This document shows, piece by piece, positions 62,131 through 64,000 of a stretch of 64,000 bases of DNA; position 1 is the first letter of the stretch; each line of letters begins with the position of its first letter. The notes beneath the pieces are model-generated. The model saw only the letters and a program-made list of their open reading frames with translations. It made no database searches and was not told where the DNA came from. The stretch is from the NCBI RefSeq assembly GCF_000422885.1, contig NZ_KE383943.1, positions 62,001-126,000 on the forward strand, in the 5' to 3' direction. The position numbers and the translations under genes are program-made. The stretch is from Ottowia thiooxydans DSM 14619 (GTDB taxonomy: Bacteria; Pseudomonadota; Gammaproteobacteria; Burkholderiales; Burkholderiaceae_C).

Positions 62131-62880
62131 TTAAACGCGCGCCACTTCCAGCAACCGATTCAACCCGCCTGAATTGATCGCCACCATGGCCTTTTCGCGC
62201 ACCGCAGGCTTGGCGTGGTAAGCCACGGACAGACCCGCCACGCTCATCATGGGCAGATCGTTGGCGCCATCACCCATGGCTATTGCCTGCTTGGGATCAA
62301 TGCCAAGTTGTGCGCAAGTGTGAAGCAGCATCTTCTGCTTTTCTTCGCCATCGCAGATGTCACCCCAAGGCTGATCGACCATCCGGCCTGTGAGCACGCC
62401 GTTCTCTACTTCCAGCACATTGGAGCGCGTGGAATCGATCCCCAGGCGGTCTCGGATCCTATCGGTGAAGAAGGTGAAGCCACCTGAGACCAACAGGGTC
62501 TTCAGCCCTGCTGCCTGACAGGCCGCCACCAACTCGGCTGCGCCGGGGTTGAGCTGCAGGCGCTCGTCATACACCTGCTGCATGTGGGCCACTGTCACGC
62601 CTTTGAGCAGAGCCACCCGGCGGCGCAGGCTTTCCTTGTAGTCCGTGATCTCTCCGCGCATGGCGGCTTCGGTGATGGCCGCCACTTCAGTCTTGCGGCC
62701 TGCTGCATCGGCAATTTCATCCACGCACTCGATGTTGATGAGCGTGGAGTCCATGTCGAACGCAATCAGTCGGAAGTCCTTCAGATTCAGCGGCGGAGCG
62801 AAGCCTTGGCAGACAAGCCCATCCGTGTCTGAAGCCTGGAGGGCGTTTGCTTGAAGTGCGGAATTTGGCGAGTTGGTCAT
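62131..62880 (-). CDS. serB: Phosphoserine phosphatase
   Basis: 249 residues from the ATG at 62880; a start at 62922 would add 14 residues. The HAD catalytic motif FDMDSTLINIECVDEIADAAG is near residue 40 (nucleophile first Asp), then MRGEITDYKESLRRRVALLKG, LLVSGGFTFFTDRI near 130 and AMGDGANDLPMMSVAG near 205. It makes serine from phosphoserine. It is shorter than E. coli SerB because the N-terminal ACT-like domain is missing, common in betaproteobacteria. Confidence 0.95.
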   Translation of the reverse strand: MTNSPNSALQANALQASDTDGLVCQGFAPPLNLKDFRLIAFDMDSTLINIECVDEIADAAGRKTEVAAITEAAMRGEITDYKESLRRRVALLKGVTVAHMQQVYDERLQLNPGAAELVAACQAAGLKTLLVSGGFTFFTDRIRDRLGIDSTRSNVLEVENGVLTGRMVDQPWGDICDGEEKQKMLLHTCAQLGIDPKQAIAMGDGANDLPMMSVAGLSVAYHAKPAVREKAMVAINSGGLNRLLEVARV

Positions 62881-62995
62881 GTTGCAGTCAATCAGGTAGC
62901 TCAATCTTCCCCGATTATCCATGTCGAACCAGAAAACGTGAGTCTGGATAGATCGTCAACGCACTTGATGAGACGTCCTGCGAGTGCTCATTTTT

Positions 62996-63673
62996 TCAGC
63001 GATTCCTGGGCCTTCGATAAGCATCGGTGGCAAAAGGAAATACCTCCGAGACTGTTTTTCCCTCAGGCAGCACGTAGATCACACCTGGGCGCTTCCCGAA
63101 CATGGGCTGGATGTGCTTGTCGTAGAAGTCTGCCGGAACATTCACACAGCCATATGAAATACGGTTGTCCGCCACATCTGCTGAGGCCAGCCGCTTGGTG
63201 CGGTTTTCGCCCGGTACGTTACGTACCCGATGAATAGACATTGCCGAGTCGTAATCGAGCCAGACAATGTCTTCTCCGCTGAGGTTCCGGCCTGCTTCAG
63301 TGACAAAGCGGCCGCTCGCCGTGATCTTTTCGTGCGGGCGTACCTGGTTCAAAGGTCGCGTACCGATGTCGGCAGGTGCTACGTCTCCCCGCGCCTGCCC
63401 CACCAACACCGGGCTACGGTCCAATAGCCGGCCTTGTGCATCGAACACCCAAAGAGTTGCTCGTGGTTTGTCGACGACTCCGAATGAGCGCCCTTGCGCA
63501 TCATCCGATCGAATGACGTCGGCAGCGAAATCCTGTATCAACGAGGGTTGTTCGGCAATTTCCACCGCCCATCCACTTGCACCGAAGCCCAGCAGGCACA
63601 AGCACAACAGAGCTTGAGCAAGCTTCAAGGCTGGCTTTTTCCTGGAGGTTTGCCCGGAAGGGATGAAGTACAT
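62996..63673 (-). CDS. L,D-transpeptidase (YkuD) family protein
   Basis: 225 residues. An N-terminal hydrophobic segment (ALLCLCLLGFGASGWA) is a signal peptide or anchor, followed by the YkuD fold: ATLWVFDAQGRLLDRSPVLVGQARGD, DYDSAMSIHRV near residue 140 and the catalytic ADNRISYGCVNVPADF near 175 (SxGCxN). Family members cross-link peptidoglycan or attach lipoproteins in the periplasm; the role here is inferred. Between serB and mfd, with no operon partner visible. Confidence 0.88.
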   Translation of the reverse strand: MYFIPSGQTSRKKPALKLAQALLCLCLLGFGASGWAVEIAEQPSLIQDFAADVIRSDDAQGRSFGVVDKPRATLWVFDAQGRLLDRSPVLVGQARGDVAPADIGTRPLNQVRPHEKITASGRFVTEAGRNLSGEDIVWLDYDSAMSIHRVRNVPGENRTKRLASADVADNRISYGCVNVPADFYDKHIQPMFGKRPGVIYVLPEGKTVSEVFPFATDAYRRPRNR

Positions 63674-63704
63674 GTCGCCAATTCTTTAAGAAAGTAAACA
63701 GGTC

Positions 63705-64000
63705 TTAAGCCGCTACGGTCGTGGGTTTCCCCAGGTTCCTCAACACGTCTCGAACCATTTGAGCACGCGCATTGGGTTCAGGCAACTCACGCTCAATCCG
63801 CAACTTGTCATTGCCCGCCAGCTTGATGTGCCGGTTCTTCTGGATCATTTGGATGATGGCCATCTGATCGATGGGCGGGTTCGGTTTGAAGGTGATGCTG
63901 ATGGCGTTCGGCCCCGCATCCACTTTTTGCACGCCATAAGGCTGTGAAAGCACACGCAGGCGGTGCACATCGATCAGCGTCTGAGCCTGCGCCGGAAGCT
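63705..64000 (-). CDS. mfd: Transcription-repair coupling factor Mfd, C-terminal part (partial)
   Basis: Only the last ~98 residues are in the window; the frame is open at the right edge (LPAQAQTLIDVHRLRVLSQPYGVQKVD). This matches the D7 (TRCF) domain at the very C-terminus of Mfd, which regulates its ATPase and UvrA contacts. The GTG at 63968 is internal and not a start. The rest of the ~1150-residue gene must lie to the right. Mfd removes stalled RNA polymerase and recruits UvrA. Confidence 0.9.
   Translation of the reverse strand, partial: LPAQAQTLIDVHRLRVLSQPYGVQKVDAGPNAISITFKPNPPIDQMAIIQMIQKNRHIKLAGNDKLRIERELPEPNARAQMVRDVLRNLGKPTTVAA

Overview
The window looks like a chromosomal segment of a betaproteobacterium of the order Burkholderiales, most likely a Comamonadaceae-type organism. 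This rests on two Bug-family periplasmic binding proteins, a monomeric NADP isocitrate dehydrogenase, the exbB-exbD-lpxK-trm112-kdsB-adk block, an IPTL-CTERM-like surface protein, and high-GC intergenic repeats that I associate with this family. No rRNA or CRISPR array is present; there is one tRNA. The genus cannot be named from the sequence alone.

Left edge (1-3.2 kb): a lower-GC phage-derived island holding the tail of a large phage protein, a KilA-N protein, a HEPN/AbiU2-like protein and a frameshifted IS66 remnant. It ends at the 3' side of tRNA-Pro(UGG), a typical integration site. From 3.3 to 10.8 kb, seven genes run on the minus strand: a YfcG-like glutathione transferase, an acyl-CoA dehydrogenase, an APH-fold kinase, a Crp/Fnr regulator, an enoyl-CoA hydratase, a 3-hydroxyacyl-CoA dehydrogenase and a D-2-hydroxyacid dehydrogenase. 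This is probably an acyl-CoA catabolic cluster. From 11 to 17 kb lie lexA with an SOS box, adk, kdsB, a Trm112-like gene, an SMR pump, lpxK and exbD/exbB; xseA and sodB follow on the plus strand.

The most striking locus is 19.7-34.7 kb. A two-component system is divergent from a ten-gene operon. Its sensor is a single 1192-residue protein fusing an NCS1-type (nucleobase/allantoin permease) transporter, a Cys-rich zinc-like module, two further membrane helices, a histidine kinase and a receiver with an insert; its partner is a LuxR-type regulator. The operon is urtABCDE (urea/amide ABC transporter), formamidase fmdA, the zinc-ribbon gene fmdB, aliphatic amidase amiE, and a MoxR ATPase plus VWA protein. 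The simplest reading is a self-contained system that senses, imports and hydrolyses short amides or urea-like nitrogen sources, releasing ammonium.

From 34.8 to 50.4 kb: wrbA, a bd-type quinol oxidase (cydAB) with an FNR-like site, the monomeric isocitrate dehydrogenase, two Bug-linked catabolic clusters (cyclase/lipocalin-like with TetR; CaiB-type CoA-transferase with LysR), a GNAT protein, a pirin, and a TauE-type exporter with a divergent LysR. From 50.5 kb to the end: a DUF192 protein, the second (homodimeric) isocitrate dehydrogenase, a repeat-containing surface protein, a cold-shock protein, clpS-clpA behind a perfect sigma-54 promoter sequence, a secreted hypothetical protein, a glycosyltransferase-like protein, sbcB, serB, an L,D-transpeptidase-like protein and the 3' end of mfd.
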